64,000 nucleotides of DNA from Collinsella ureilytica (GTDB lineage: Bacteria; Actinomycetota; Coriobacteriia; Coriobacteriales; Coriobacteriaceae): positions 1-64,000 of the forward strand of contig NZ_JAIMFO010000008.1 in NCBI RefSeq assembly GCF_019795105.1, given 5' to 3'. Below the pieces are notes generated by a model. That model did not search any database and had not been told where the DNA came from. It saw nothing but the letters and a program-made list of their open reading frames with translations. Positions 52,377 through 62,606 of this stretch are shown piece after piece; position 1 is the first letter of the stretch, and each line of letters starts with the position of its first letter. A program made the translations under genes and the position numbers.

Positions 52377-53583
52377 GTACTGCTCCCTTCATAAGGTTGA
52401 CCATGATTGTTTGCACCTGACCAGAAAACAGGGCAAACCCAAAGACCACCAAGTTTAAGGTGATAAACCATGAAAGTACGGTGTACCAACGCTTGCGGCG
52501 GTGGCGCTTGTGGAACTGAGAGCGCTTTTGGTAGATCTCGCATACCGCAAGCAAGATGCCGTGATAGATGCCATAGGCAAGGTAGCTGAGCGTAAGACCA
52601 TGCCAGGCTCCCATAAGTGTCATATTGACCACATAGCCCGAACAAGCACACGCAAGGCGGCTCTTAAAGAGGTGACGCTTGGTGGAGAAGCGCACAAAGC
52701 GCATGAATACAAAATCGCGCAACCAGGTTGAAAGCGTAATATGCCAGCGATTCCAAAAGTCTTTGATATCAACTGCGATGAAGGGGGCGCGAAAATTCTG
52801 AGGCGTTCGTATACCTAAGCAATAACTCGCGCCCATTGCCATATACGAATAGCCTGCAAAATCAAAGAAGAGATAAAGGGCATACACATAGGCTCGCAAG
52901 ATGCCCCGAAGTCCATGAGGCAGATCGAAGGTTCCCATATTCGGAAGACCTGCATCGGGAGCCACACGGTTGAGATTAGTTAGTACGGTGGCAATGACCA
53001 GCTGCATGACCGCTCCTATGAGCAGCAGCAGAATGCCTTTGGTTAAAAGATCTAGATAGTCACGCCGAGATGTACGCGCCTGATCATCTTCAAAAAACCG
53101 GCGTGAGCGATCAATAGGACCTGAGGTAATCGTGGGGAAAAAGATCATGTACGAAAGATAGGAAACAAGGTCAAACTCTTCTGTAATAAGGCCATCTCGG
53201 ATCTCAATGAGCGCTTGAACAGCGCGGAAGGTGAGGTACGAAATACCAATAAACCCTAAGATGCCAGGGCCTGTGACCACGCTTATCTTATAGATCACCA
53301 GAGGGGCAATTGTTGCTGCCAAACACACGCGATACAGCGCCAAACTCTTTTTTCCGTGAACCCACGATGAGCGAACGACAATAAAGCAGGCGCATGAAAT
53401 CATAAGAAAGAGACAGAAGGCTCCGAGTGCTTGGAGCGAGCTTGAATACAGGCAAGCCAGCATAACAAGGGATGCAACAACTCGATAGACTTTCAAGCTC
53501 TTTTGAGCAAGCCCGAGGATCGCAGCGCCAACAATGATGATGGCAAGCGCCAGAAAAAACGATGGAGCGGTATAAAAACCCAT
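52369..53583 (-). CDS. dltB: D-alanyl transfer protein DltB (MBOAT family)
   Basis: This 404-residue membrane O-acyltransferase has about 11 helices. The catalytic-tunnel region is visible: DIKDFWNRWHITLSTWLRDFVF near residue 255 and MTLMGAWHGLTLSYLAYG near 310, where the MBOAT histidine lies. FPTITSGPIDRSRRF is a further family mark. It receives D-alanine from DltC at the membrane. It lies 3 bases downstream of dltA. Confidence 0.95.
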   Translation of the reverse strand: MGFYTAPSFFLALAIIIVGAAILGLAQKSLKVYRVVASLVMLACLYSSSLQALGAFCLFLMISCACFIVVRSSWVHGKKSLALYRVCLAATIAPLVIYKISVVTGPGILGFIGISYLTFRAVQALIEIRDGLITEEFDLVSYLSYMIFFPTITSGPIDRSRRFFEDDQARTSRRDYLDLLTKGILLLLIGAVMQLVIATVLTNLNRVAPDAGLPNMGTFDLPHGLRGILRAYVYALYLFFDFAGYSYMAMGASYCLGIRTPQNFRAPFIAVDIKDFWNRWHITLSTWLRDFVFMRFVRFSTKRHLFKSRLACACSGYVVNMTLMGAWHGLTLSYLAYGIYHGILLAVCEIYQKRSQFHKRHRRKRWYTVLSWFITLNLVVFGFALFSGQVQTIMVNLMKGAVHG

Positions 53584-53586
53584 GGC

Positions 53587-55125
53587 CTACCGCGCAGCTT
53601 CCAAAAGGGCACGCCGATCAACCTTGCCATTGCCGGTCATGGGCAGCGCCGGGCAGATCACAATTCTTCGCGGGATCATATAATGCGGAAGCGAAGCCTT
53701 AAGAGCCTCTTTGAGTCTCAAGCCAAGGCGAAAATCTGACTCGTTTGGCACGCGATCTCCCGTATACACCACATGAGCCACAAGGTGGCTTACCTTGCCC
53801 TCGCGCATGGGAGCCACAACAGCTGCGGCATCTACTCCAGAAAGCCTGCGCAGTGCCTCTTCAATCTCGCCAAGTTCGATTCGAAAACCATTGAGCTTGA
53901 CTTGCAAATCAAGCCGACCGCGATAGTGAAGCATACCGGCCTCGTCTAAAAAGCCCTCGTCTCCCGTACGATAGGTACGCACCTGCTTTCCGTCCATGAG
54001 CGCCACACCAAAGGAGCGCCTTGTTACATCCGGTCGACCACGATACCCCCGAGCTACGGTATCGCCTTCAATGATGACCTCGCCGCAGGTACCAGCATCC
54101 AGGTCGTTTCCATCCTCATCCACAATGCGAAGGCGCGTACCAGCTCGTGGCAGGCCAACCGGCAAGGGCTTATCTAAGGAAGCCATTTCCTCGGTAATCT
54201 CGACGGCACTAACCGCCACGGTCGACTCGGTAGGGCCATAGGTATTCACAATGCGCGCAGAGCCAAAGCGCTCCTGTAAGCGCAATACCGTTCTTCTGGG
54301 AAGCGTCTCTCCGCAGAACAAGAACAACTTGAGCTTGGGCAACAAGGTGTCAGAAAACTCTTCAGCAGAGAGGCAAAAATCTGCAAATGAAGGCGTTGAG
54401 ACCCAAATATCAATCTCAGATGCTGCAAGAGCAGCCATAAGGCGTGCCATATCGGCTTGCGTCTCATGATCAATACTGACCAAGGTGCCGCCTTGTGCAA
54501 GCGCACCCGCAAGCTCAAAAACCGAAAGATCAAAGGAGAAGGGTGGCTGATCAAGATAGGTTGGAGGGGTTCCCTTCGCATCTGCCAACTCAATGTCCCA
54601 AGCAGCAAAATTATCGACGCACTGAGCCGTTACCTCAACGCCTTTTGGTGCTCCAGTTGAGCCTGAGGTGAAAAGGATATAGCAGAGATCCTCTCCAGCA
54701 ATGGCAAGCTGAGGATCGGGCGTTTGACCCGACGACGCGAGCTCTTCGATCATCTGAGCATCTGCCACTGTACCTACCGATTTGCGTGCTGAGTGCGGAA
54801 ATGGAGTACAGGCGAGCACAGTAGGCATGCCAAGCTGGGCGGCAATGGCGGCTGTTCTTCCATGGGGAACGGAATAGAGATCAATCGGGACATAGGGTCT
54901 GCCCGCACGCATGCAAGCAACAAATGAAACGAGCATTGAGGAAGACTTATGGCCATACGCCATGACCGGATCGCCGGTGCGATCTTCCGCCTGTAGCCAC
55001 GCGGCAAGCGAGCCAGAACGAGCCCAGAGCTCACCATAGCTCATCTCCTCACCCGCTGGACCGCGATGAACGCACGCCTCGGGCGCATCGGTTGCACGAG
55101 CGCAAATAAGATCGAGAAGATGCAT
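53587..55125 (-). CDS. dltA: D-alanine--D-alanyl carrier protein ligase DltA
   Basis: This 512-residue adenylating enzyme activates D-alanine with ATP and loads DltC. Motifs in order: YILFTSGSTGAPKGV near residue 150 (phosphate loop), YLDQPPFSFDLSVFE near 199, NTYGPTEST near 297, YRTGDEGFLDEAG near 390 and the C-terminal NGKVDRRAL with the catalytic lysine. It is first in the dltABCXD operon, preceded by GAGGAGG. Confidence 0.96.
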   Translation of the reverse strand: MHLLDLICARATDAPEACVHRGPAGEEMSYGELWARSGSLAAWLQAEDRTGDPVMAYGHKSSSMLVSFVACMRAGRPYVPIDLYSVPHGRTAAIAAQLGMPTVLACTPFPHSARKSVGTVADAQMIEELASSGQTPDPQLAIAGEDLCYILFTSGSTGAPKGVEVTAQCVDNFAAWDIELADAKGTPPTYLDQPPFSFDLSVFELAGALAQGGTLVSIDHETQADMARLMAALAASEIDIWVSTPSFADFCLSAEEFSDTLLPKLKLFLFCGETLPRRTVLRLQERFGSARIVNTYGPTESTVAVSAVEITEEMASLDKPLPVGLPRAGTRLRIVDEDGNDLDAGTCGEVIIEGDTVARGYRGRPDVTRRSFGVALMDGKQVRTYRTGDEGFLDEAGMLHYRGRLDLQVKLNGFRIELGEIEEALRRLSGVDAAAVVAPMREGKVSHLVAHVVYTGDRVPNESDFRLGLRLKEALKASLPHYMIPRRIVICPALPMTGNGKVDRRALLEAAR

Positions 55126-55410
55126 ATGCCTTCCTCCTCGCCAAACGAAGATTACTGGGAGAGAACTCTAGCATTCTTCTGCAGGAAAAAAAGGGCAATC
55201 TCATTGATTACGTAAGCGTAAGATCACCCACACAAATGCCCCTCCATCCTCAATGCTTACCGCCGCAACAAACAAGAAAGGCGCACACGATCAACCCTCC
55301 CCCGCCTTCGCTCGCGTGAACATCAAAAAGAAGATGGGCTCCGGTGCCTCCGCGCGCTGCGCAACGCCACATCAGCAGGCGTAGCACTGTCTTTGGCAAG
55401 GCTGGGAATG
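55126..55410. other. Intergenic region between addA and dltA
   Basis: About 285 bases without a gene. It presumably contains the dlt promoter. TTACG-TAAG-CGTAA, a short inverted repeat, lies near 55217-55230 and could be an operator. Confidence 0.35.
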
Positions 55411-58400
55411 TCACATCCGATAGGAAACGACCTGCGGCTCACCCGGGAGATCAGGATCTTCCAGCTCTACGCGAACAAACTTGAGATCAATCTGGTTCCA
55501 ACCCGCACGTTTCAGCACATCGGCATAGACCTTTGCCTGCAAAAGGTGCTTCTGCTGCAACTCATCAGGCGTTTCTTCAAGCGAGCCTCCGGTTTTATAG
55601 TCAATCACCAGAGCGCGGCGCGGATCATCAGGATCGGTAGCCAACAGATCGATGGCTCCTTCTGCCCAAGTTCCATACGCTGCAAGCTCAGTGGCTCCAA
55701 GGCTAAAGAAGGGCACCTCGGCGCGAACACATGGCCATGCCAGGGCTTCAGCTCGCACAGAAGAGCCGCTCCAAAGTACAAGGGCATGCTCTAAGCGCTC
55801 CCGTTGCTCGGGCGTGATACGCCAGAGACGAGAAAGAGCGTCCAGGCGGTCAGCTGGCACCTGATCACATTCCATCTCAAGCATCCATTGAGCCGCCGCA
55901 TGAAAGGCTGAACCCAGAGCAACTGGATTTCCCTGGCGCGCGCCAAGGTCTTGTGCTCCTGAGCTGCTCGGGACACGGTTCATATCCTGCACGTGCTTAG
56001 ATGGAGCGGTAAGGTGCTTGGATGAACTCGAGCCTGCCGGTTGCCCAGGTAGGCCTTGGCTCTGAGCAAAATCACCAAACAAGCCTCCCGGGATATGAGA
56101 GGTACCCACCGATGAGGCAGACATGCCGAGAGAGCTATGAGAGGTGCCCACCGATGAGGCAGACATGCCCTGAGACTCACGCTCTTGAGGCCACACCTCT
56201 ACAAGATCAATGAGTGCCGGGTTAGACTCACTCGAAGCTCGACCGTCAACGGACTCAGCGTCTGGCACGCTCATGTCCAGCGCACCGAGCTCTCGATCTT
56301 CAAGGGCGGCTCCTAACGCCTTAGAAATTGACGAATAGCTATACGATTCACGCACTCTTTTAGCAGGTATCCGGGGATGGGCAGCATCACATGGCCATGC
56401 AAGCAAGAAACTATCAGGCGCGCTATCACATCTTTTCGCTACGAACGGCTCGGCGCTCAAGCTCGTCTCTCCTGCTTGAGAAGATGAGAGAGACTGAGCT
56501 GGTAGCGCATCGGTAACCTCTCTCAGATCTTCGAGCGAGATTGGAATCACATTGGCCTGAATCTGCTGACCCCCATATGAAAAGTCGCTAAAAGCTAAAA
56601 GCTCAAAGTCACCCGAGACCGAATTGTCAAAAACCAACCGATCGGCACCAAGGTCTACCCCCGTTGGTGTCTTTGGCAGGATTTGCTCAAGCACCGCCTG
56701 AGTAAGATCAGAAGCTGCATCAAGCTTGAGCTTGCGCTGAGCAGAGCAACTCACCTGAGCTTCCATTGCAAGAATACAAACCTCACGGGCTCGCGTCATA
56801 GCTACGTAGAGCAGGCGTGCACGCTCTTCGAGCTCCAAAACGCGATCGTGCTCACGCATTGCTACCCACGCACCAGCAGCAGAATCGCTCGCGCATACCT
56901 CTTCTGCAAGCTCAGGGCTTAACCACGCGTCCGAACTTGAGATGAGCTTGTCGAACCTCCGCTTGATCTCATCTCCCCCAATCCAGCTGCCATCGGGGGC
57001 TACCACATCATCAAAACGCTGTGGGATAAGGGCAATGCGGGCACCGCGTGATGTGCGCTGCGTTTGCATACGGCTCGACGACGAACGGATGCTAAAGCAC
57101 TCAGCTACCGCAACAACTGGAAACTCCAAGCCCTTGCTGGCATGAACCGTCATAATTCTCACCGCTGCACTCCCCTGCTCATTTAGGGCACCAGGAGCTT
57201 GCTTGCCTTGCAAGAGCAGATCAAACGCACGAGCTAGCGCTCGAGGTGAGCGCCCGCACTCGCGCTCTGCCTCTTCCATCTGATCGATGGCTTTCAAAAT
57301 ATTGGCCGCAACAGCGCTACCCTCCGCGCCGGTACGTGCGAGCCGCTCAAACCAGCCAGACTCATTGACCACATCACGAACAATCACCGATAGCGGATCG
57401 CGGCCAACACGGCTCAACGCTCGCCGCAAGATCTCACGCGCTCGAACCAGCAGCGGAAGCTCGCCAAAGCCCGAGCCATCCTCATCAGAGAACAGACCCG
57501 CGTCAAGATTTCTGCGGGCGATCTCACCGGTTTCAGTATCTACCCGCGTCGCAAGCGCTAATAGCTCTTGAGCTCCCAAAGAAAAGAGTGGTGAAGGAAG
57601 TACGACAGATAAGCCCTCAGCCGCATCTGCCGGATTCGCTAAGGTTTGCAAAAGCGCTCGAATTGCTTTGACTTCAGGGCGAGAAGCAAATACTGAGCCT
57701 CCTGAGATCACACAGGGAAGGTCTTGAGCGCGAATAGCATCTGCGTAAATATCCGCTTTGCTCATACGCCCCAGAAGCACCACCATGCCGCCAACATCTT
57801 GTCCTGCATCGGCGAGATCTCGAAAGTGCTTTGCAATTCTCACGGCAACCATGGCGGTACGCTCCTCACCGGTACCGCCAGCAACCAAAAAGGCCTTACG
57901 ACGAGATGTACCTTGGGCAACCAAGCCATCATGACGATCTTGATGAGGCTCAAGATCTAAAAAGCCTGGCATCAGACCAGTCTTTCCTCCAAAGACCTGG
58001 GCTACGAATTCGAGAATCTCTGCGTGGCTTCTGAAGTTTTTTACAAGCTGCACCACCGAGGCCTCGCTCGCCGTACTTGCAGCTTGGATCTGGCTCAGTT
58101 GGCGGCGAAACACCTCAACCTCAGCACCTCGGAAGCGATAAATTGACTGCTGAGCATCACCAACCGTACACAGCGCTCGCCCATCGGCTCCCGCCAAACA
58201 GGAGATGAGATCAACCTGTTGTTGATCGGTGTCCTGAAACTCGTCAATCATAACGAGCTTGAATCGGCCCTCATAGACACGCCGAATTTCTGGCCTGTCT
58301 CTCAGTGCTTGATAGGTAAGACGCAAGAGATCATCGTTATCAAGGTAGGATTCATCTTGCTTGAGCCTGCGATAGGTCTTAAGAGCCTCTTGAGCGAGAT

Positions 58401-59256
58401 CTAAAAGCTCAGCTATGGCAGGTCCACCAACAGCGAGCTCTGCATTTACAAAGGCATCTGCTAGCTCAGCGCGCAACCGATGAATCTCTTCGGTCGGAAA
58501 TCCCTTTGATGCGCGTGGGAGCGTAGCGCAGGCCACAAGACAAGCTGCAAGATCTGCTGGCGTTTGATCGCTTGATAAAAAGGCATCGATTGCCTGAAGC
58601 GAGCGATCCGCAATTTTTACACCAGCCGCAGCTCCATGAGCTGCTAGATCGCGCAGGCTCGCAATAACATGCGAAAAATCAATTGAGCCAGGTACGACCT
58701 CAAGCCCAGCAAACCCATCACGAGCACTACTCTCAAGATCAAGCAAACGCGCCACAAGATCTTTCACCGTCGTACTTCGCGAGGGGCCTTCTGACGCAAG
58801 AGGCATCCAGGAGAGAAGCTCAGAAATGGTTTCCTTCTTTTGCGCGAGCACCAGATCAACCGCTTGATTTCGCAGGTCTCCATCTTCGGTCAGCACCTGA
58901 AACTCAGGATCAAGGCCAAGCTCGAGGGCGTGAGCGCGCAAAATCCGCGCGCACATGCCATGTATGGTAGAAATCCACGCATCATCAACCGCGAGTGCGG
59001 CCTCTGTCATGCCCTCTGCAATGAGCGCAGCTCGCACGCGCTCGCGAATCTCTTCTGCTGCATCGCGCGTAAAGGTAATAGCCAAGATCTCATCGAGGCT
59101 GGTGGCGAACGGGCCAGACTCAGCGGAAAGCGCCCATAAGATCCTGCGCGTAAGTGTAAATGTCTTACCAGAACCTGCACCAGCTGCAACAAAGAGTGGT
59201 CGATCGAGGGTGGTGACAATTTCTTTTTGCTGTTCCATCAGCGAGGCGAGATTCAT
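55411..59256 (-). CDS. addA: ATP-dependent helicase/nuclease subunit AddA
   Basis: This 1281-residue UvrD-type helicase with a C-terminal RecB-like nuclease processes double-strand breaks for recombination. Walker A AAGAGSGKT is at about residue 24, DEFQDTDQQQ near 333, KNFRSHAEIL near 407, TVHASKGLEFPVV near 700, and the nuclease motif VIDYKTGG near 1214 with preceding GAIDLL. A Ser/Gly-rich linker near 1000-1100 includes a duplicated 14-residue block. The ATG overlaps the end of addB by four bases. Confidence 0.95.
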   Translation of the reverse strand: MNLASLMEQQKEIVTTLDRPLFVAAGAGSGKTFTLTRRILWALSAESGPFATSLDEILAITFTRDAAEEIRERVRAALIAEGMTEAALAVDDAWISTIHGMCARILRAHALELGLDPEFQVLTEDGDLRNQAVDLVLAQKKETISELLSWMPLASEGPSRSTTVKDLVARLLDLESSARDGFAGLEVVPGSIDFSHVIASLRDLAAHGAAAGVKIADRSLQAIDAFLSSDQTPADLAACLVACATLPRASKGFPTEEIHRLRAELADAFVNAELAVGGPAIAELLDLAQEALKTYRRLKQDESYLDNDDLLRLTYQALRDRPEIRRVYEGRFKLVMIDEFQDTDQQQVDLISCLAGADGRALCTVGDAQQSIYRFRGAEVEVFRRQLSQIQAASTASEASVVQLVKNFRSHAEILEFVAQVFGGKTGLMPGFLDLEPHQDRHDGLVAQGTSRRKAFLVAGGTGEERTAMVAVRIAKHFRDLADAGQDVGGMVVLLGRMSKADIYADAIRAQDLPCVISGGSVFASRPEVKAIRALLQTLANPADAAEGLSVVLPSPLFSLGAQELLALATRVDTETGEIARRNLDAGLFSDEDGSGFGELPLLVRAREILRRALSRVGRDPLSVIVRDVVNESGWFERLARTGAEGSAVAANILKAIDQMEEAERECGRSPRALARAFDLLLQGKQAPGALNEQGSAAVRIMTVHASKGLEFPVVAVAECFSIRSSSSRMQTQRTSRGARIALIPQRFDDVVAPDGSWIGGDEIKRRFDKLISSSDAWLSPELAEEVCASDSAAGAWVAMREHDRVLELEERARLLYVAMTRAREVCILAMEAQVSCSAQRKLKLDAASDLTQAVLEQILPKTPTGVDLGADRLVFDNSVSGDFELLAFSDFSYGGQQIQANVIPISLEDLREVTDALPAQSLSSSQAGETSLSAEPFVAKRCDSAPDSFLLAWPCDAAHPRIPAKRVRESYSYSSISKALGAALEDRELGALDMSVPDAESVDGRASSESNPALIDLVEVWPQERESQGMSASSVGTSHSSLGMSASSVGTSHIPGGLFGDFAQSQGLPGQPAGSSSSKHLTAPSKHVQDMNRVPSSSGAQDLGARQGNPVALGSAFHAAAQWMLEMECDQVPADRLDALSRLWRITPEQRERLEHALVLWSGSSVRAEALAWPCVRAEVPFFSLGATELAAYGTWAEGAIDLLATDPDDPRRALVIDYKTGGSLEETPDELQQKHLLQAKVYADVLKRAGWNQIDLKFVRVELEDPDLPGEPQVVSYRM
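56095..56169 (-). repeat. Tandem 42-bp duplication inside addA
   Basis: Two copies of a 33-base block (56095-56127 and 56137-56169, one mismatch) have a 42-base period. They encode GMSASSVGTSH twice in the linker between helicase and nuclease domains. Near-identity implies a recent slippage event in frame. Confidence 0.85.
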
Positions 59257-62243
59257 GAAAGCTCATTTCTTCTGGTAAAGCCAAAGGGATGCATGTGTAC
59301 ACAGAAGGGACGCGGCTCAGGTGCCGGTTCAATGACACCCGCTTCAAGCTCATCCAATCTTTGTGCAATACCTGCCTCTACCCGGTCAAGTAGATCCTCA
59401 AAGGTCAAGGTGCCACCCGCCGCCTCGTCAGGAAAACCAGAGGTCACACCCGGCACATGCCCGTCATTAGGCTCTTGCTCAACCAGGACAGCATCGACGG
59501 CTCCCGCAAAGCCCGGACGTGCCCCCTTAGTTGTCAGATACAGCGCGCCGCGAGGAGTAAGCCCAAGCCCTGCTCGGCGAAGCGCTTGGGCATAAATCAG
59601 CGTTTGGGTATGCTCGGGTAGCCAGTTGGGATCATCTGCAGCAACAACCTTGCCTCTTCCTCGAGCAACTGTGGGATCGAGCAGCTTAAATTGGGCGGGA
59701 TGCGCTCGATGCTTGTAATCAATAACAACTGCCCTACCTGACGGATCAACATCAACCCGGTCAATCCTGCCGCCAAGCGACCTGCCAGCATAGGTGATGG
59801 AGAGATCATTAAAAGAAAACTCAAGATAGCGCGGGATAAACGGAGCCAGTGCCGCCGACTCATAGCGCACCACGCGCTCAAGCTCAGGTAAGATCGCATC
59901 GACCTCAAGTCGCTCAGCCGTAGAGAGAGGAATGAGTGCCGCGCTTGAAGCGGTCTTACCTCGCTCATGCTCAAGCCTCACCTGATGAAAGGTTTCTCTC
60001 AAAAGCTTCAAGGCTTCATCGAGATTTGCCTGAGTCACCCGTTTTTGCGGCCACTCAGACACTGCCACTTGGAAGTGATAGAGCACATCATGAACAAAAT
60101 TGCCCTTTTCCATGGCACCAAAGCCCGCATCAATTCCTGCCGGGCGGATGCGGTTTGACACAAACCAGCAAAGCGGGCAAGACACATATGACTCGATTTG
60201 AGAAGCTGAAAGTGGCCGCGCAGGACCTGGTGATCCCCCGACTCCTGCCTTTTTTACTACCAGATATGGAATAGCTGAAGCACTGAGATGAAGTGGAGCC
60301 TCACAGGCAACGTCAGCGGTACGGAGCTTGGCTCCACCTGCGGGATCAAAATCGCAAACCAACTCGCCTTCACCCACTGATTTGGTTTTGATTTCCAAAG
60401 CAGATGCCTCTGCAGCACTAACAATCTCTGTCCAAATTGCTGCAGGATAGGCAGGGCGCGCCTGTCCCGTATGGGTAACTCGTACCAGCATGGCAGGCCG
60501 TGTAGGCGCTGCTACCACACGTGCCATTTGACTTCTCATGCAGGCAATCCGCTCAAACTCAAGCGTAGGGACGCCAAGCATCTGAGCATAGGTTGTACAT
60601 GGACTTTCATCACGCGCAAGCGAGTAGGAATCGATATTCATATCAGCAGATATGAGAGCGTCGACCGATCCGACTGGCAGGGCTGCAGCCTCGCTCATGC
60701 GCATGAAGCGCACATGAGCGCGGGCGTCACTCGGGCACACCTCGCCTTCCGAACTGATACCAAGCCCATTGAGGGATCGAACCGCAGCCTGCTGGCTCGC
60801 TCCAATCTGGGGAGCAATATCTCCGAGCACCTCAAGGGCACGCGTGATTGCGGTGATCTCTATGAGTTTGCGACAAGAGCCATCTTGGGTTCCAAATGCT
60901 GAGGCTGGCAGAGCCTGAGCAACCTGCAACATCAGGCGCAAAGCCGCCACCAATCGCCTAGAGCGAATGAGCGCAAAAACATCTGATACAACAACGGGTA
61001 CCTCAGCCAGGTAGTGCGGGCATTGCCCTCGCTTACGCTCATTCTCAAGGCGGCTCTGCGTGCTTTGCAACAGACTCATCAGGGCAGCCGGTTGCAGCGA
61101 TCGCTTGGAGCGAAGCGTCTTATCGAGCTGGCGAGCAGCACGTATTGAAGCTCCCGAAAGTGGTGAAGCAGCCCAATCGGCAAGCTCAGGAGTTGGCCAA
61201 ATCGTTGCGGGTTCAGCCTCTCCTGTCTCAACTGCATCTAAGCGAGTTGCCAGGTTAACGAGGGCGGCAAGCATACGCCCGCACTCTGTACACTCAAAGC
61301 GCATCGATTTTTTAGCAGAACTCGCAATCGAGCGCACCGCCAAACGGTCAGACATCGCCTCCATGAGCTCTGCGGGAGCCGGAGCTACTACAACAATCTC
61401 TCTCACACCGCTTGCAGCAAGCTTGTCAATCTCCTCGCTCAAAACACGAGCCTCGGCATGCGGCCCTTCAATTTCTATAAACTCAGGCGGGCACGATCGA
61501 ACCGCTTGAGCAAGCGTAGCGTGAGACGCGGACTCGCCCTGTACCTGAGCAGGAACCCCCGCTACAGTCGAGGCGTGGATAAGCGCCTCTCGCGCAGCGG
61601 CTCGGTCTGCATCGAGCAGCCAGACGAGCTCTCCCTCACGCGCAATAGCCATCAAGAGTTCAAAGAGATACGCAGGAATCGACTCAGGGTCGCGAACAAT
61701 GACCCGCTTAAACGAAGGGGGCAAGCCTTCATGCTTGAAGCGCTCGGCCAGGATATGCGCTGCCTCAGATTCTTCAATAAGCCCGCACTCAGAAAGTGCA
61801 GTCTGGTAATCCTGAAAGAGACGCTTCACCACGCCATAGGCTCCGCTTGTACCCCCAGACGTCAAGCTGTAGGGCAAAAGATTTGCTGCCATACGTCCCA
61901 GCAAACGCACCGTGCCCAAGTCGGCGTGAAGCGGCTCGATGCCACCCGGGCGAGGTGCGTAAGCCACCTCGTCCATGAGCAGCTGGCGCTCAATCGGAGC
62001 CACGAGCACGCGCCCATCTCCAAAAAGCGACCATGCGGCATCAATCCAGGCGCTCGCCACGAGCACCTCAACCCCAAGCCCAACGCGAGCCTTGGCAAGA
62101 GAGCGACGTATGCAATCGCGCGCAGCTGAGGTAGGCAGCAACATACTGCAACGACCAGTCTCTTGAATATGACTCGAGACCAGTTCAAGCTCTTGATCGG
62201 AAAGCTCTGCGCCCCCTTCGATAAGGCGTATCACATGTGCCAT
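59253..62243 (-). CDS. addB: AddB-like nuclease/helicase subunit (PD-(D/E)XK family)
   Basis: This 996-residue partner of AddA has a degenerate helicase-like N-terminal region with LLPTSAARDCIR near residue 36, and a C-terminal nuclease domain with IDYKHRAHP near 840 preceded by GGRIDRVDVD. The family usually has four cysteines holding an iron-sulphur cluster around this nuclease. Here YVSCPLCW supplies the first, but near the C-terminus only PFCVHMHPFGF is seen, so two expected cysteines appear replaced. AddAB generates 3' single strands for RecA loading. GGAGGAG precedes the ATG. Confidence 0.88.
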   Translation of the reverse strand: MAHVIRLIEGGAELSDQELELVSSHIQETGRCSMLLPTSAARDCIRRSLAKARVGLGVEVLVASAWIDAAWSLFGDGRVLVAPIERQLLMDEVAYAPRPGGIEPLHADLGTVRLLGRMAANLLPYSLTSGGTSGAYGVVKRLFQDYQTALSECGLIEESEAAHILAERFKHEGLPPSFKRVIVRDPESIPAYLFELLMAIAREGELVWLLDADRAAAREALIHASTVAGVPAQVQGESASHATLAQAVRSCPPEFIEIEGPHAEARVLSEEIDKLAASGVREIVVVAPAPAELMEAMSDRLAVRSIASSAKKSMRFECTECGRMLAALVNLATRLDAVETGEAEPATIWPTPELADWAASPLSGASIRAARQLDKTLRSKRSLQPAALMSLLQSTQSRLENERKRGQCPHYLAEVPVVVSDVFALIRSRRLVAALRLMLQVAQALPASAFGTQDGSCRKLIEITAITRALEVLGDIAPQIGASQQAAVRSLNGLGISSEGEVCPSDARAHVRFMRMSEAAALPVGSVDALISADMNIDSYSLARDESPCTTYAQMLGVPTLEFERIACMRSQMARVVAAPTRPAMLVRVTHTGQARPAYPAAIWTEIVSAAEASALEIKTKSVGEGELVCDFDPAGGAKLRTADVACEAPLHLSASAIPYLVVKKAGVGGSPGPARPLSASQIESYVSCPLCWFVSNRIRPAGIDAGFGAMEKGNFVHDVLYHFQVAVSEWPQKRVTQANLDEALKLLRETFHQVRLEHERGKTASSAALIPLSTAERLEVDAILPELERVVRYESAALAPFIPRYLEFSFNDLSITYAGRSLGGRIDRVDVDPSGRAVVIDYKHRAHPAQFKLLDPTVARGRGKVVAADDPNWLPEHTQTLIYAQALRRAGLGLTPRGALYLTTKGARPGFAGAVDAVLVEQEPNDGHVPGVTSGFPDEAAGGTLTFEDLLDRVEAGIAQRLDELEAGVIEPAPEPRPFCVHMHPFGFTRRNELS

Positions 62244-62335
62244 CTGCTCCTCCTGAAGTTCTGCCTGCTCACTATCCTACACGGACGTGTGGACATCCAA
62301 GCGGAAATGCTCACGCAACCCTTACTACGACTGAC

Positions 62336-62493
62336 ATCACCCCACTCATTTCAACCGGGTTAGGAAGGGGGCTCACCAGACGAGGGCGGCGGTGCGCAGA
62401 TGGTGTCCCATGCATCTCGGCCACATGAGGGAAGGGACTCACCAGGCAAGAGCGGCGGTGTACAGATGTTGTCTCACTCATTTCAGCCACGTA
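62336..62493. repeat. Imperfect 66-bp tandem repeat upstream of addB
   Basis: A half-unit (62336-62362) is followed by two units (62363-62428 and 62429-62493) sharing the blocks GGGCTCACCAG/GGACTCACCAG, GCGGCGGTG, CAGATG and GGCCACAT/AGCCACGT. The region has no credible reading frame. Confidence 0.6.
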
Positions 62494-62606
62494 AAATAGA
62501 ACGGAGGGGGTTTAATTTAGTACATTTATTGTCCTCTAGACAACGATTTGGCGCGAAGTGCGGGCAAAAATGCTCCTAACGACACCGAAACGTACGCAAC
62601 GTACAC

